A stretch of 64,000 nucleotides of DNA from Pseudonocardia kunmingensis (GCF_006716445.1 NZ_VFPA01000001.1:372001-436000), one strand, 5' to 3'; positions 45,418 through 53,518 are shown, counted from the stretch's first letter. Notes: generated by a model not told the origin, from the sequence alone. Program-made: numbers and translations.

Positions 45418-45870
45418 TCAGCGCGCGGCCGCGTCACGGTCGAACGAGCACAACGCCCAGATCACGAAGACGTCGAGCGCGATGATCAACAGGGCCCAGA
45501 CCGGGTAGTAGGGCACGAACAGGAAGTTCGCGACCATGCTCAGCACGGCGAGGGCGATGCCGACGATGCGTCCCCACAGCTGCCCGGCCAGCACCGCGCA
45601 CCCGGCGGCGAGGACCAGGACGCCTGCGACCAGGTGGATCCACCCCCACGTCGTCACGTCGAAGGCGAACATGTACTCCACGCCGACGACGTAGACCTCG
45701 TTCCGGAAGAGCGCGACCAGCCCCACGGTGGCGTGGAAGATCCCTATGACGATCATGAGGGAACCCGCGAACACCGCGAGCCCCGTCACCCAGGGCGAGG
45801 TCTCGCCGCGCCCGACCGGCTCGTGGTAGCCGGCGCTGCCGCCGGAGGCGGTCTCGTGCGATGTGGACAT
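45418..45870 (-). CDS. DUF7144 family membrane protein (copy 2)
   Basis: A 150-residue four-TM protein with the family core TTWGWIHLVAGVLVLAAG and LWGRIVGIALAVLSMVANF, plainly homologous to copy 1 at 28776. The N-terminal 25 residues are hydrophilic. ATG at 45870; dyad site 10 is 104 bp upstream. Confidence 0.78.
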   Translation of the reverse strand: MSTSHETASGGSAGYHEPVGRGETSPWVTGLAVFAGSLMIVIGIFHATVGLVALFRNEVYVVGVEYMFAFDVTTWGWIHLVAGVLVLAAGCAVLAGQLWGRIVGIALAVLSMVANFLFVPYYPVWALLIIALDVFVIWALCSFDRDAAAR

Positions 45871-45974
45871 GGGCCTTCTCGTCTCTCGTGGATCGAAAGC
45901 GATGTCTTCGGTGACGTCGGAGTCCCTCCGAAGATCCAGCCTTCCGATGGTCGCGAGGAGCCGCGGCGGTTTCG

Positions 45975-45991
45975 TCACCTGGTACGGGTGA
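45975..45991. promoter_or_regulatory. 17-bp dyad site 10 (TCACCT-N5-GGGTGA)
   Basis: Near-perfect member upstream of DUF7144 copy 2, in the 314-bp divergent region to the repeat-protein gene. Confidence 0.6.
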
Positions 45992-46071
45992 GCCGGTACC
46001 GCACCCCCGGTCCCGGCGTCCGGCCGCGGCACCGCACCAGCGCCGCCGACCCGACCGGGCGAGCGGTGGAG

Positions 46072-46088
46072 CCACCTCGAGCGGGTGA
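46072..46088. promoter_or_regulatory. 17-bp dyad site 11 (CCACCT-N5-GGGTGA)
   Basis: Imperfect member, 96 bp upstream of the repeat-protein gene and in the same divergent region as site 10. Confidence 0.5.
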
Positions 46089-46184
46089 CGGGCGACGTCC
46101 CGCACCGGCGAATGCTGAGGGGCAGGCGGCCTCACGGGCGTGGTCGCGGCGGGCGCTCGTCCCGAGGAGCGCGAGGAGGCCGGC

Positions 46185-46760
46185 ATGCGCGACGACGAGG
46201 CGGCACTGGTCGAGCTGCGGGCGCTCGCGGACCGCGGCGTGTGGTCGGCATCGGAGCGGCTGGTCGAGCTGCTGGTCGACCGGGGAGACGATGCGGCCGT
46301 CGCGGAGCTGCGGGCGCGCGCAGGCCGTGGCGACGGGTACGCCACCGAGCTGCTGGTCGCGATGGGTGATCCGGAGACCGCCGAGGCCGTGCGGTCACGC
46401 GCTCGTGCGGGTGAGCGGTACGCGGCGGACCTGGCGGTCGAGTGGCTGGTGGAGCCCGGCGACCCGGAGGCGGTGTCCGAGCTGCGGGCGTACGCCGAGG
46501 CGGGCAACGGCTACGCGGAGGAGGCGCTGCTCCGGCTGCTCGTCGACCGGGGTGACGAGGAGGCGGCCGGCGAGCTGCGCACTCGCGCAGCGGCCGGCAA
46601 CGGCCACGCCGCGATCCTGCTGGTGCGCCTGCTCGCGGCACGAGGCGATCACCGGGCCGTCGCCGAGCTGCGGACGCTCGCCGGTGCGGGCGACCGGTAC
46701 GCGGGCCGGCGCCTGGCCGAGCTGCGCGTCAACCGGCGAACGCCCGGCGCCCGCGGGTAG
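46185..46760 (+). CDS. Protein of six 31-residue alpha-helical repeats
   Basis: A 191-residue soluble protein of unknown function, made almost wholly of about six tandem units with the pattern ELRxxAxxGxxYAxxLLVxxLxxRGDxxAVA. Units begin near LRALADRGVWSA, LRARAGRGDGYA, VRSRARAGERYA, LRAYAEAGNGYA, LRTRAAAGNGHA and LRTLAGAGDRYA. This suggests a solenoid of helix pairs (TPR/Sel1/HEAT-like) for protein binding. ATG at 46185 follows GAGGAGG. Dyad site 11 is upstream. Confidence 0.78.
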   Translation: MRDDEAALVELRALADRGVWSASERLVELLVDRGDDAAVAELRARAGRGDGYATELLVAMGDPETAEAVRSRARAGERYAADLAVEWLVEPGDPEAVSELRAYAEAGNGYAEEALLRLLVDRGDEEAAGELRTRAAAGNGHAAILLVRLLAARGDHRAVAELRTLAGAGDRYAGRRLAELRVNRRTPGARG

Positions 46761-46924
46761 CCGGGGCCGTCCGGGTCTCCCCCTCCCGCACGGGCGGGGC
46801 CGAGCAGCGTGGCCTCGAGCCACTCCATCGCCGGCAGGAACACGAGGATCCCGATCGGGACCAGGAGCACGAGCAGGACCACCACCAGAACGACGCTCCA
46901 CCGGCCGGTCGACCCGCACACCAC
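46649..46924 (-). CDS. Possible small single-TM protein
   Basis: A 91-residue frame with one strong TM helix near the N-terminus (VVLVVVLLVLLVPIGILVFL) and a basic tail. It overlaps the repeat-protein 3' end on the opposite strand and starts about 27 bp after the small-protein gene at 46951. The TM helix lies in otherwise unassigned DNA (46.76-46.92 kb), which is the main support. The last 35 residues, antisense to a coding region, may be spurious. Confidence 0.35.
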   Translation of the reverse strand: MVCGSTGRWSVVLVVVLLVLLVPIGILVFLPAMEWLEATLLGPARAGGGDPDGPGYPRAPGVRRLTRSSARRRPAYRSPAPASVRSSATAR

Positions 46925-46950
46925 CCGCCGCGGAGGAGCGGCCGGGCGGC

Positions 46951-47229
46951 TCAGTCGGCGAACCACACCTCGGCGAGGTCGACCGCGGCGAGGCCCTGGT
47001 CGGCGGCGATCCGTTCGAGGGCGGACGCGAGCCGCAACGCCAGGTCGACGGCGACGTCGGCCAGGCCCTCGACCCCGTCCTCGGCGAGCACGTCACCAGC
47101 GGCGCTCCGCGCGGCCGCCCCTTCCCGGCCCTGGTCGCGGTCGGACAGCGCGGCCCGTACCAGCTCGTAGGCCCGGGCACGTGCGGAGAGGTCGAGGGAA
47201 TCGTCGCGACCCGTCCTGTCCTCGCCCAC
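46951..47229 (-). CDS. Small hypothetical protein, member of a divergent paralogue pair (a)
   Basis: A 92-residue acidic helical protein ending in LERIAADQGLAAVDLAEVWF and two more residues. The protein encoded divergently at 47428 ends almost identically. GTG at 47229 after GAAGGAGC. No known domain was recognised. Confidence 0.68.
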   Translation of the reverse strand: MGEDRTGRDDSLDLSARARAYELVRAALSDRDQGREGAAARSAAGDVLAEDGVEGLADVAVDLALRLASALERIAADQGLAAVDLAEVWFAD

Positions 47230-47427
47230 GCGATGCTCCTTCGGACCTGACCGTAGGTACAGCTCCGAGCGGGGGGCCCGGCTCCGGCGCCGTGACGGAG
47301 AGTACCGGCGAACGGAGCCCTCCACCCGCGCGGGGGACGGAGCGCAACGCGTCCATGCGGGTTACAGTCGTCAACTCCACCCGGTCGAGGAGCAACGCCG
47401 CTCGCCATCGGCTCGAGGAGTACCAGC

Positions 47428-47691
47428 GTGAGTCACCCATCCGCCGAGGCAGGATCGGCGCGCAACCTCCTCGAGGCCATGCGCGCGGTGCTGTCCGACG
47501 ACCACAACTACGAACGGGGGCTCGCCTCCCTGCAGTCCCTCGTCGACCGGATCGCACGGGACGAGGGCGACGCCGCGCTCCGCGACTTCACCGCAGCGCT
47601 CTCGCTCGGCCTCGCGGAGGCGCTCGAGCGGATCGCCCACCACCAGGGCCTCGGGGCCACAGACCTCGCGGAGGTCTGGTTCGCGGAGTGA
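47428..47691 (+). CDS. Small hypothetical protein, member of a divergent paralogue pair (b)
   Basis: An 87-residue acidic helical protein ending in LERIAHHQGLGATDLAEVWF and two more residues, homologous to the protein at 46951-47229 over its C-terminal half. GTG at 47428 after GAGGAG. No known domain was recognised. Confidence 0.68.
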   Translation: MSHPSAEAGSARNLLEAMRAVLSDDHNYERGLASLQSLVDRIARDEGDAALRDFTAALSLGLAEALERIAHHQGLGATDLAEVWFAE

Positions 47692-47712
47692 CCGCGGACC
47701 GGCCCGGTCGGT

Positions 47713-47922
47713 TCAGCAGTCGGGCAGCCGTTGCAGGGAGACGACCTGCAGTCCCATGGCGTTGCACAGCGCGAGCAGGTCGTGCAGCTCGGCCGGCTCG
47801 GACAGCTCCCCGAACATGATCGTCTGTGCCGGGACCGAACGGACGTCCATCCTGCAGAACGCGCTGCGGGCGCGCTCGGAGAGACGACCGTTCAGCCGGA
47901 CCTCGTACCTCGCAGGATCCAT
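47713..47922 (-). CDS. Small hypothetical protein, tandem paralogue pair (a)
   Basis: A 69-residue protein with the pattern YEVRLNGRLSERARSA and VVSLQRLP, predicted as one small alpha/beta domain. It shares this pattern with the protein at 48070. ATG at 47922. Function unknown. Confidence 0.65.
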   Translation of the reverse strand: MDPARYEVRLNGRLSERARSAFCRMDVRSVPAQTIMFGELSEPAELHDLLALCNAMGLQVVSLQRLPDC

Positions 47923-48069
47923 CGTCGACCTCGCCTCCTCCCACCCTGACCGGACGGGCAGGGGCGCCAGCGTCGCCCACCCGACCCCGCCCGGCATCGC
48001 CCCGCACGGATGAGCGGACACCCGCGCGAGGACACCGGCGTCCCGACCGTTCGTCGGCACCCGGCCCCG

Positions 48070-48270
48070 CTACTCCGGGATCGGGTGCGCCGACACCACG
48101 GTGATACCGAGCGCCTGGAGCTGGACGATGATGCCGTGCAGGTGCGACTCGTCGAGCACCTCACCGTCGATCACGGTCTCGGGCGGGACCTCGGTGATGC
48201 GCAGGTCGCCGATGGCGCTCCTGGCCTCCTCCGTGAGCCGACCCTGTACCCGGAACTCGTAGTGCGTCAT
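48070..48270 (-). CDS. Small hypothetical protein, tandem paralogue pair (b)
   Basis: A 66-residue protein (YEFRVQGRLTEEARSA, GEVLDESHLHG, GITVVSAHPIPE) homologous along its whole length to the one at 47713-47922. ATG at 48270. Function unknown. Confidence 0.65.
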   Translation of the reverse strand: MTHYEFRVQGRLTEEARSAIGDLRITEVPPETVIDGEVLDESHLHGIIVQLQALGITVVSAHPIPE

Positions 48271-48393
48271 CGTCGTCAGGCCTCATCCCGTGTCGGCCTC
48301 GAGCGGATCGGCGGTCGCCCCGCACGTCGACGTGGTCGCCATCGCTGCCGGGTACCGAGTCCTCTCCGCGGGTTGGCACGCCCTCGGCCGCCC

Positions 48394-48810
48394 TCAGCGT
48401 CGCGGGGGACGGACGGCGGTGACATCACCCGTGATGGACGACCGCCCCCTCCCGGCGAGCTCCCGGCTCCAGGCCCGTGACCATTCGAGGATGGGCTGCA
48501 TACCGACCACCAGCCCCTCGCCGGTCGCCGTGAGCGCGTACCCGTCACCGACATGGGTGAGGAGGCAGGCGTCCGCCAGCTCGTGGAGCCGACGGGTGAG
48601 GACGCTGGAGGAGATCCCATCACAGGCGCTGCGCAGCTCGCGGAAGGTCAGCGGCGTCGCGGCGACGTGGAGCTCCCAGACGATCCGCAGTACCCAGCGG
48701 CGGCCGAGCAGGTCGAACACCGCCATGACCGGACGGCCCGTGGCCGAGCCGCGGACGGGCCGCCCGGGGCGGGGTGCGGAACGCGCGGGTTGCGAGCGGC
48801 GCGCCGTCAC
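48394..48810 (-). CDS. HxlR-family transcriptional regulator
   Basis: A 138-residue winged-helix regulator. The HxlR core FDLLGRRWVLRIVWELHVAA and TFRELRSACDGISSSVLTRR is followed by the wing and a C-terminal helix. No redox Cys is seen in the usual N-terminal position; the only Cys residues are internal. The GTG at 48810 overlaps the SnoaL stop (GTGA). It probably binds the dyad at 49193-49211. Confidence 0.88.
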   Translation of the reverse strand: MTARRSQPARSAPRPGRPVRGSATGRPVMAVFDLLGRRWVLRIVWELHVAATPLTFRELRSACDGISSSVLTRRLHELADACLLTHVGDGYALTATGEGLVVGMQPILEWSRAWSRELAGRGRSSITGDVTAVRPPRR

Positions 48811-49193
48811 GACCGCCCCGTCGGGAGCGGCTCGTCCTCGAGCAGCTCACGCATGCGCCCGATCGCGACGCGCAACGTCCGGTAGGGCCGCAGGAACAGG
48901 GTGACGTGGAGCAACGCGCCCGCGTGGTCGCGCCGCTCGCGCAGCATGCCGTGCAGCTGCCCGTCCGCGACCCGCGCGGTGAACGCGGCGACCGTTTCGT
49001 CCCCGCTCCCCCACTCGGCGGTCCTCTCGACCTGCTCGAGCACGCGCGCGACGAGGCCGAGGACGTGGCACGCGGCGTCGCGGCCGCGGTAGTCGGCGGC
49101 GGGACTGGAGAAGACGACGTCGTCGGCCACGAGGCCGGCGAGTCGATCCGTCCTCCCCGATCGCCAGACGTCGAGCACCGAAGGGGCCGTCAT
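48807..49193 (-). CDS. SnoaL/NTF2-like fold protein
   Basis: A 128-residue protein of the NTF2-like fold, which includes small-molecule isomerases, cyclases and binding proteins. The VLDVWRSGRTDRLAGLVADD start and SSPAADYRGRDAACHVLG are typical. The ligand is unknown. First gene of an operon with the HxlR regulator; its ATG lies inside the operator dyad. Confidence 0.75.
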   Translation of the reverse strand: MTAPSVLDVWRSGRTDRLAGLVADDVVFSSPAADYRGRDAACHVLGLVARVLEQVERTAEWGSGDETVAAFTARVADGQLHGMLRERRDHAGALLHVTLFLRPYRTLRVAIGRMRELLEDEPLPTGRS

Positions 49194-49211
49194 GCCTCTA
49201 TTCTAGAGGCA
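49193..49211. promoter_or_regulatory. Perfect operator dyad at the SnoaL-HxlR operon start
   Basis: TGCCTCTA (49193-49200), TTC spacer, TAGAGGCA (49204-49211): a perfect 8-bp inverted repeat overlapping the SnoaL start codon. Autoregulation by the HxlR protein is the likely role. Confidence 0.65.
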
Positions 49212-49243
49212 CGCTCGTCCGCCGCTCCGGGCCTGCTCAGGGC

Positions 49244-50281
49244 CTACTGCTCCGGGAGGCGGAGCCGGGTCAGCACGGCGCGGTGGTCGCTCCCGGCGAT
49301 CTCGTGGACGGTGAAGTCCTCGGCCGCGATCGGCGTGGTGGCGAACACGTGGTCGATCTGCGGACCGAACCAGCCCGGCATCCAGGCCGGCCAGGTGGGC
49401 CACAGCGCCCGTCCGCGCTGCGCCGCGGCATCGGAACACCCGCTGGTGGCATCGCGCAGCACCGAGTGGTCCAACGTCGCGTTGAAGTCGCCGGCGACGA
49501 TCGCCGGGGCACCGCCCGCGCAGTACCGCTCCAGCGTGCGCAGGTCAGCGCTCCACTGCCGGACGTCCCCGCGTCGCGGCGCGACCGCGTGGAACGCGAC
49601 GAACCGCGTCGCCGCGAGCCCGGCGGCCTCGATCTCCACGATCGGGAAGGGGGTCGAGGCGTCGACGTGGCTCGTCACCTCGCCGAGGTGCTCGGCGACG
49701 AGTGCCGTGACCCCGAAGACGTCGGTGACGCCGTCGGAGTCCGTCCCGGTCGCGGTGACCATGCGGTAGCCCAGCGGCTCGACCAGCGGGGCGAGCCGGT
49801 CCCGGTACCAGGGGCCGACCTCGATGAGCGCGGCCAGGTCGGGCCGCTCGACCCGGATGAGCTCCGCGAGCGCGGTGACGTCCGCCGCGCCGTCCAGCAC
49901 GTTGAACGCCAGCACGGTGAGGGGCCGCCCACCCGAGGGCACGGGCTCGGCCTGGGTGCGGGGGAAGGTCATGGCCGCCCCGACCGCCAGCACGACCAAC
50001 AGCGCGGCGGCGGGCAGGATCAGCTGCCGGAAGCGCCACGAGAGCCCGGCCAGGACCAGCACCAGCGCCGCCACCCCCACGAGCGCGTACGGCCGGAACG
50101 ACACCGCCTGCGCGAACGGGGTGATCCGGTCGATGCGGAGGAGATCCGGCAGCGTCAGCAGGGCGACCCCGACGACGCCCCCGGACGCCACCAGCCGGAA
50201 GCGGGTCCGATGCCGCAGCGGGGGTCGGGGCCGCGGTGGAGCCGCCGGGTGGCGGAGACCGGTCTCGGGGAGCGCGCTCAC
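49244..50281 (-). CDS. Endonuclease/exonuclease/phosphatase (EEP) family membrane protein
   Basis: A 345-residue protein with three N-terminal TM helices and a DNase I-like EEP domain outside or below the membrane: FNVLDGAADVTAL, ALIEVGPWYRD (metal Glu), AGDFNATLDHS (catalytic D and N) and AGSDHRAVLT (catalytic His). Substrates could be phospholipids or nucleic acid; unknown. The GTG at 50281 is chosen; earlier in-frame starts (50332, 50425) add a sequence unlike the family. Confidence 0.85.
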   Translation of the reverse strand: MSALPETGLRHPAAPPRPRPPLRHRTRFRLVASGGVVGVALLTLPDLLRIDRITPFAQAVSFRPYALVGVAALVLVLAGLSWRFRQLILPAAALLVVLAVGAAMTFPRTQAEPVPSGGRPLTVLAFNVLDGAADVTALAELIRVERPDLAALIEVGPWYRDRLAPLVEPLGYRMVTATGTDSDGVTDVFGVTALVAEHLGEVTSHVDASTPFPIVEIEAAGLAATRFVAFHAVAPRRGDVRQWSADLRTLERYCAGGAPAIVAGDFNATLDHSVLRDATSGCSDAAAQRGRALWPTWPAWMPGWFGPQIDHVFATTPIAAEDFTVHEIAGSDHRAVLTRLRLPEQ

Positions 50282-50892
50282 ACCGACGAGTGTCGCGATC
50301 ACTTCCTGTGGTTCCGGTGAGGGAAAGATCATCCAGGGCTCGGAGCAGGGCTGCGGTGCGGGGAACATGGCCAAAGTCACTCGAGGCCTGATCCGCCCGC
50401 CGCGGTCGCCCGCGACGCCGCACACCGACCGGCACGACGCCCGCGCACCGGGAGCGCGCCGCGCGCGGATCCCGGAGGAGGCCCCGTGAGCTGGGCAGAC
50501 GCCGTTCGGCGCGACGACCGCCCTCGCCGGTCGCGCAGGACCGGCCCGTCGAACGCCTGCACGCCCCCGCTCGGGACACGCGGCACGGCTGTGGCCCGCG
50601 CAGCCCCCCGCACGGCGTGCGAGGCGGTACGATCACCGGGAAACCTGGCGACGGCCGGCCGGTGCGCCGATACCGCCGCCGCGACCGGTGGTCGATCGAT
50701 CGGGGCCATGCCGTCGCAGTGTGCGGCCCGTTCCGCCCCACGGCGTCGGTCTCCCACATGAGGCGCGGGTCCGCATCGCGTCGGACGAGGAGTCCACTCG
50801 GACCTCCGCCGCGACGCCCACCGCCCGACCGCAGCACCGTGCGCGGGACGGCCGCCCCGGCGGCCGTCCCGGGCACCCCGGAGGAGGAGTTC
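50282..50892. other. 611-bp divergent region without a supported gene
   Basis: Between the EEP gene and the SNF2 gene. Open frames here are Arg/Pro/Ala-rich and look like by-products of high GC. The SNF2 frame stays open to 50617, and earlier starts for either gene cannot be fully excluded. No repeat or RNA gene was recognised. Confidence 0.5.
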
Positions 50893-53034
50893 GTGGCTCG
50901 ACGAGGCCAGCCCCAGACCAGGGCTCGCCGTGGCGCCCCGCGGGACCGTCGACGCGGCGGCAACGCCGGCGAGGACGTCATGTCGGTGCTCGCCCGCGCC
51001 GTCCGGGAGGTCGAGGCCGCCCTGCGCAGCGGCCGGGTGACGCCCGCGACGCGCACGAGGTTCCAGGCGGTCGCGCTCCTGCTGCGCGAGGAGCGCGCCC
51101 GGGTCCGCGCGGACGGGGCCGGCAGCGACGCGCACCGGGCCGAGCAGCTCAAGCGCCTCGACGGCGTCGCGACGATCCTCGCGAAGACCGCCGTCCGGGA
51201 TGCCGGGCTCATGGCGCTCCTCGCCGAGGACGCCGTCGTCGCCGACGAGGCCCGGTCGCTCAAGCGCGAGATGCAGAGGACCGCGGGCATCGAGCCGGCG
51301 GCCGACGAGCGCCCGCCGGAGCAGCCCCCGCCCGCCGCCACCGAGCACCGGGTGGTGCCGCGGTCGGTCGTCTCGCGGCAGCTGGCCAACCCCTTCCTCG
51401 CCCCCGACGCCTCCGCCGCCCGGCCCAGCGCACCCCGTCCGACGCGGCTGGCCACGTGGGAGCTGATCGGCCCGCTGCTCAGCTCGTTCGAGCGTGCCGG
51501 GAGCGGTGCCTCGACGTGCATGCCGCTCCCCGACCCGACCTCGCGGTACGCGCCACCCGGCATGGAGCTGATGCCGCACCAGGCCCGGCTGGTCGCCGCG
51601 GCCGCGGCCGGCCACCGGACCTTCCTGCTCGCCGACGAACCGGGGCTGGGCAAGACGGCCCAGGCGCTGCTCGCCGCGGAGGCCGCGAACGCCTACCCGC
51701 TGCTCGTCGTCGTGCCGAACGTCGTCAAGACGAACTGGGCGCGCGAGGCCGAGATGTGGGCACCCCACCGCACGGCGACCGTGATCCACGGCGACGGCGA
51801 CTCGATCGACGGGTTCGCCGACATCATCGTGGTCAACTACGAGGTGCTCGATCGCCACGTGGGATGGCTCGGCGACATCGGTCTGCGCGGCATGGTCGTC
51901 GACGAGGCGCACTTCATCAAGAACAAGACCTCGCAGCGTTCGCGGCACGTCCTGTCGCTCTCCGAGCGCGTCCGGTCCTTCACCGCGCGCCCGCTGCTGA
52001 TGGCCCTCACCGGCACCCCGCTGATCAACGACATCGAGGACTTCCGGGCGATCTGGCAGTTCCTCGGGTGGATCGACGAGAAGAAGCCGCGCGCCGAGCT
52101 GATGAACGCGCTCGACGAGACCGGCCTGACCCCCGCCGACCCCGGCTTCTACGCCACAGCCCGCCAGTCGGTCGTGGACCTCGGCATCGTCCGCAGGCGC
52201 AAGGTCGACGTGGCCGCCGACATCCCCGCGCGCCGCATCGCCGACCTCCCCGTCGAGCTGGACGGGCCGGTCGGCCGGTCGATCCGGGCGGCCGAGCGCG
52301 AGCTGGCGCGCCGCATGGTGGCGCGGTACGAGCAGGCACTGGCGAGCCGCGCGTCCGGCTCCACCGCCGACGGCATCGACCACGACCTCGTGCGCCAGGT
52401 GGTGCGGTGGGAGCAGAAGGACGCGGCCGAGGCGAAGGCCGGCGACAACGTGTTCACCATGATGCGGCGCATCGGCCGGGCCAAGGCGGGCCTCGCCGCC
52501 GACTACGCGGCGCAGCTCGCGCGCAGCGCGGGCAAGGTGGTCTTCTTCGCCAAGCACATCGACGTGATGGACGCCGCCGAGGAGATGTTCGCCCAGCAGG
52601 GGATCCGCTTCTCCTCGATCCGGGGCGACCAGACGTCGGCGGTGCGGCAGCGGAACATCGACGCGTTCGTGAACGACGCGGGAGTGGCCGTCGCGGTCTG
52701 CTCGCTGACCGCGGCAGGCGTGGGCATCAACCTCCAGGTCGCCTCCGACCTCGTGCTCGCCGAGCTCTCCTGGACCGCCGCGGAGCAGACCCAGGCCATC
52801 GACCGCAGCCACCGCATCGGCCAGTCCCAGCCGGTCACCGCGTGGCGCATCATCGCCGCGCAGACGATCGACGCCCGGATCGCCGAGCTGATCGACAGCA
52901 AGGCCGGCCTCGCCGCCCAGGCGCTCGACGGGTCGGACGAGGAGGTCGGGTCGTCGGCCGACGTGCAGCACGAGGCGCTCGTCGCGTTGCTGACCGAGGC
53001 GCTGTCGGCGCCCACCGACCACGTCGAAGGGTGA
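50893..53034 (+). CDS. Stand-alone SNF2-family ATPase
   Basis: A 713-residue double-stranded-DNA translocase of the SNF2/Rad54-like superfamily 2. An N-terminal region of about 200 residues is charged and helical. The motor has Walker A DEPGLGKT (from 248), motif II DEAH at 337-340, motif III ALTGTP, and motif VI IDRSHRIGQSQPV with H640. No SWIM, HNH or methyltransferase domain and no restriction partner adjoins. GTG at 50893 after GGAGGAGGA. Confidence 0.9.
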   Translation: MARRGQPQTRARRGAPRDRRRGGNAGEDVMSVLARAVREVEAALRSGRVTPATRTRFQAVALLLREERARVRADGAGSDAHRAEQLKRLDGVATILAKTAVRDAGLMALLAEDAVVADEARSLKREMQRTAGIEPAADERPPEQPPPAATEHRVVPRSVVSRQLANPFLAPDASAARPSAPRPTRLATWELIGPLLSSFERAGSGASTCMPLPDPTSRYAPPGMELMPHQARLVAAAAAGHRTFLLADEPGLGKTAQALLAAEAANAYPLLVVVPNVVKTNWAREAEMWAPHRTATVIHGDGDSIDGFADIIVVNYEVLDRHVGWLGDIGLRGMVVDEAHFIKNKTSQRSRHVLSLSERVRSFTARPLLMALTGTPLINDIEDFRAIWQFLGWIDEKKPRAELMNALDETGLTPADPGFYATARQSVVDLGIVRRRKVDVAADIPARRIADLPVELDGPVGRSIRAAERELARRMVARYEQALASRASGSTADGIDHDLVRQVVRWEQKDAAEAKAGDNVFTMMRRIGRAKAGLAADYAAQLARSAGKVVFFAKHIDVMDAAEEMFAQQGIRFSSIRGDQTSAVRQRNIDAFVNDAGVAVAVCSLTAAGVGINLQVASDLVLAELSWTAAEQTQAIDRSHRIGQSQPVTAWRIIAAQTIDARIAELIDSKAGLAAQALDGSDEEVGSSADVQHEALVALLTEALSAPTDHVEG

Positions 53035-53044
53035 TGCTGCGCCG

Positions 53045-53518
53045 ATGGCCGAGATCCTCGTGCGGCACGCGGAACCCGACGAGGCGGAGGCGCTCACGGG
53101 GCTGACGCGACGGTCGAAGGCGCACTGGGGCTACCCGCGGGAGATGCTGGACCGGTGGGCCGACGTGCTGTCGATCAGCCCGGCCGCCATCCGCGACGGG
53201 CGGGTCGTCGTCGCGGAACGCGACGGTGCGCTGCTGGGCTACTACCAGCTCACCGGCCGGCCCCCGCACGGCGACCTGGCGGACCTGTTCCTCGAACCCG
53301 AGGCGATCGGCACCGGCCTGGGCAGGACGCTCTGGGAACACGCCCTCGACGCGGCCCGCCGCGCCGGGTTCGACACCGTGACCCTGGAGTCCGACCCCCA
53401 CGCCGAAGGCTTCTACCTCCGCATGGGAGCCGAGCTGGTCGGCGAGCGGGAGGTCGCCCCCGGCCGGTGGCTCCCGGTCCTACGGATCACCGTCCCTCAG
53501 GGCGATCCGACGAGGTAG
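53045..53518 (+). CDS. GNAT family N-acetyltransferase
   Basis: A 157-residue acetyl-CoA-dependent acyltransferase. The acetyl-CoA loop is IGTGLGRTLWEHAL near residues 80-93, followed by FDTVTLESDPHAEGFYLRMG. Substrate unknown. ATG at 53045, 10 bp after the SNF2 stop. It overlaps the converging TetR gene by 22 bp. Confidence 0.88.
   Translation: MAEILVRHAEPDEAEALTGLTRRSKAHWGYPREMLDRWADVLSISPAAIRDGRVVVAERDGALLGYYQLTGRPPHGDLADLFLEPEAIGTGLGRTLWEHALDAARRAGFDTVTLESDPHAEGFYLRMGAELVGEREVAPGRWLPVLRITVPQGDPTR

Noticed and set aside
47321..47337. TCCACC-N5-GGGGGA as a further dyad site
   Set aside because: Three mismatches to the consensus; mentioned only as degenerate.
50486..50761. Possible 91-residue gene in the EEP-SNF2 gap
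   Set aside because: Arg/Ala/Thr composition typical of random high-GC frames, no domain, no convincing ribosome site.
50377..53097. Minus-strand frame of about 900 codons opposite SNF2
   Set aside because: Antisense of a complete helicase motif series.
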